Shown one piece after another: positions 63,895 to 64,000 of a stretch of DNA of 64,000 nt. Under the pieces are notes generated by a model. The model was not told where the DNA came from, did no database searches, and saw only the letters and a list, made by a program, of their open reading frames with translations. The stretch comes from Saccharofermentans sp. (lineage in GTDB: Bacteria > Bacillota > Clostridia > Saccharofermentanales > Saccharofermentanaceae). The DNA lies in NCBI GenBank assembly GCA_024685385.1, contig JAIKVV010000113.1, positions 22,726-86,725 on the forward strand, written 5' to 3'. The number at the start of each line of letters is the position of its first letter. Position 1 is the first letter of the stretch. A program made the translations under genes and the position numbers.

Positions 63895-64000
63895 ATGTTC
63901 GGATTGATCTATTTTGACGGAGCAACTGCTACAGGTGCTGATTCTATGGCGGGCAACGATTTCATGAGTACGATCTACTCAATCGGCCTTCTCGTCGTAA
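63895..64000 (+). CDS. Small membrane protein, possibly YajC (3' truncated by window)
   Basis: ATG after GGAGG (63880-63884) opens a frame to the window end giving 35 residues. A polar Gly/Ala/Thr-rich start is followed by the beginning of a hydrophobic helix (STIYSIGLLVV). That pattern fits YajC, the small Sec accessory protein, but the diagnostic RPQ motif would lie outside the window. Identity is tentative. Confidence 0.4.
   Translation, partial: MFGLIYFDGATATGADSMAGNDFMSTIYSIGLLVV

Overview
This window comes from a Gram-positive, probably anaerobic member of the Clostridia. The replicative polymerase is PolC. The cluster pyrH-frr-uppS-cdsA-dxr-rseP-ispG-polC and the IspH-S1 fusion are typical of that class, SLH-type surface proteins are present, TTG/GTG starts are frequent, and ribosome binding sites are strong AGGAGG types. 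Genus cannot be fixed from the sequence alone. There is no rRNA, CRISPR array, prophage or insertion sequence that I can recognise.

Layout. Positions 1-4200 hold a partial HAD phosphatase, an ECF transporter S component and the leucine genes leuCDB. A surface protein (EF-hand, LRR, Big2, SLH) follows at 4.2-6.0 kb. Polyphosphate metabolism (ppx-ppk1), galM and ilvE come next, then a second LRR-SLH protein (12.5-14.2 kb) and a lipoprotein esterase. The leftward operon gltX-glnS-DUF975 occupies 15-19 kb. At 19.4-21.8 kb lies a rightward pair of enzyme-like genes, a dehydroquinate-synthase homologue and an M28-peptidase homologue, that both lack key metal ligands. A leftward two-component operon (response regulator, histidine kinase, rluB) spans 21.8-25.0 kb. 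From 25 to 37 kb the genes run rightward: a lipoprotein, an rRNA-type methyltransferase, an RluA-family synthase, ileS, a site-2-type protease, scpAB, an RpiR regulator, cmk and the ispH-S1 fusion, then two tandem tRNA-Pro genes. A BlaI/M56 sensor pair, a SleB-type hydrolase and thyA-phosphatase-folA follow.

The accessory part is 42.2-48.5 kb. A third LRR-SLH gene is followed by a 4.33 kb segment flanked by direct repeats. Each repeat holds the end of an SLH gene, its terminator and the 5' part of pyrH. Between them lie a truncated pyrH copy fused to unknown sequence and an AT-rich gene for a 1250-residue lipase-like/BspA-LRR/SLH surface protein. From 48.4 kb to the end is core housekeeping: pyrH, frr, isoprenoid and phospholipid genes, rseP, ispG, polC, priA, dapA, dapB and a truncated small membrane protein.

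Most notable observations: (1) PolC keeps the shape of its inserted proofreading exonuclease but nearly all DEDDh catalytic residues are replaced; (2) the ispH-S1 fusion carries an internal promoter and an internal ribosome binding site with ATG exactly at the domain junction; (3) the 4.33 kb repeat-flanked insertion at the essential pyrH locus, carrying a chimeric surface protein; (4) the adjacent pair of probable pseudoenzymes; (5) a tRNA-Pro with anticodon AGG, unusual for bacteria.
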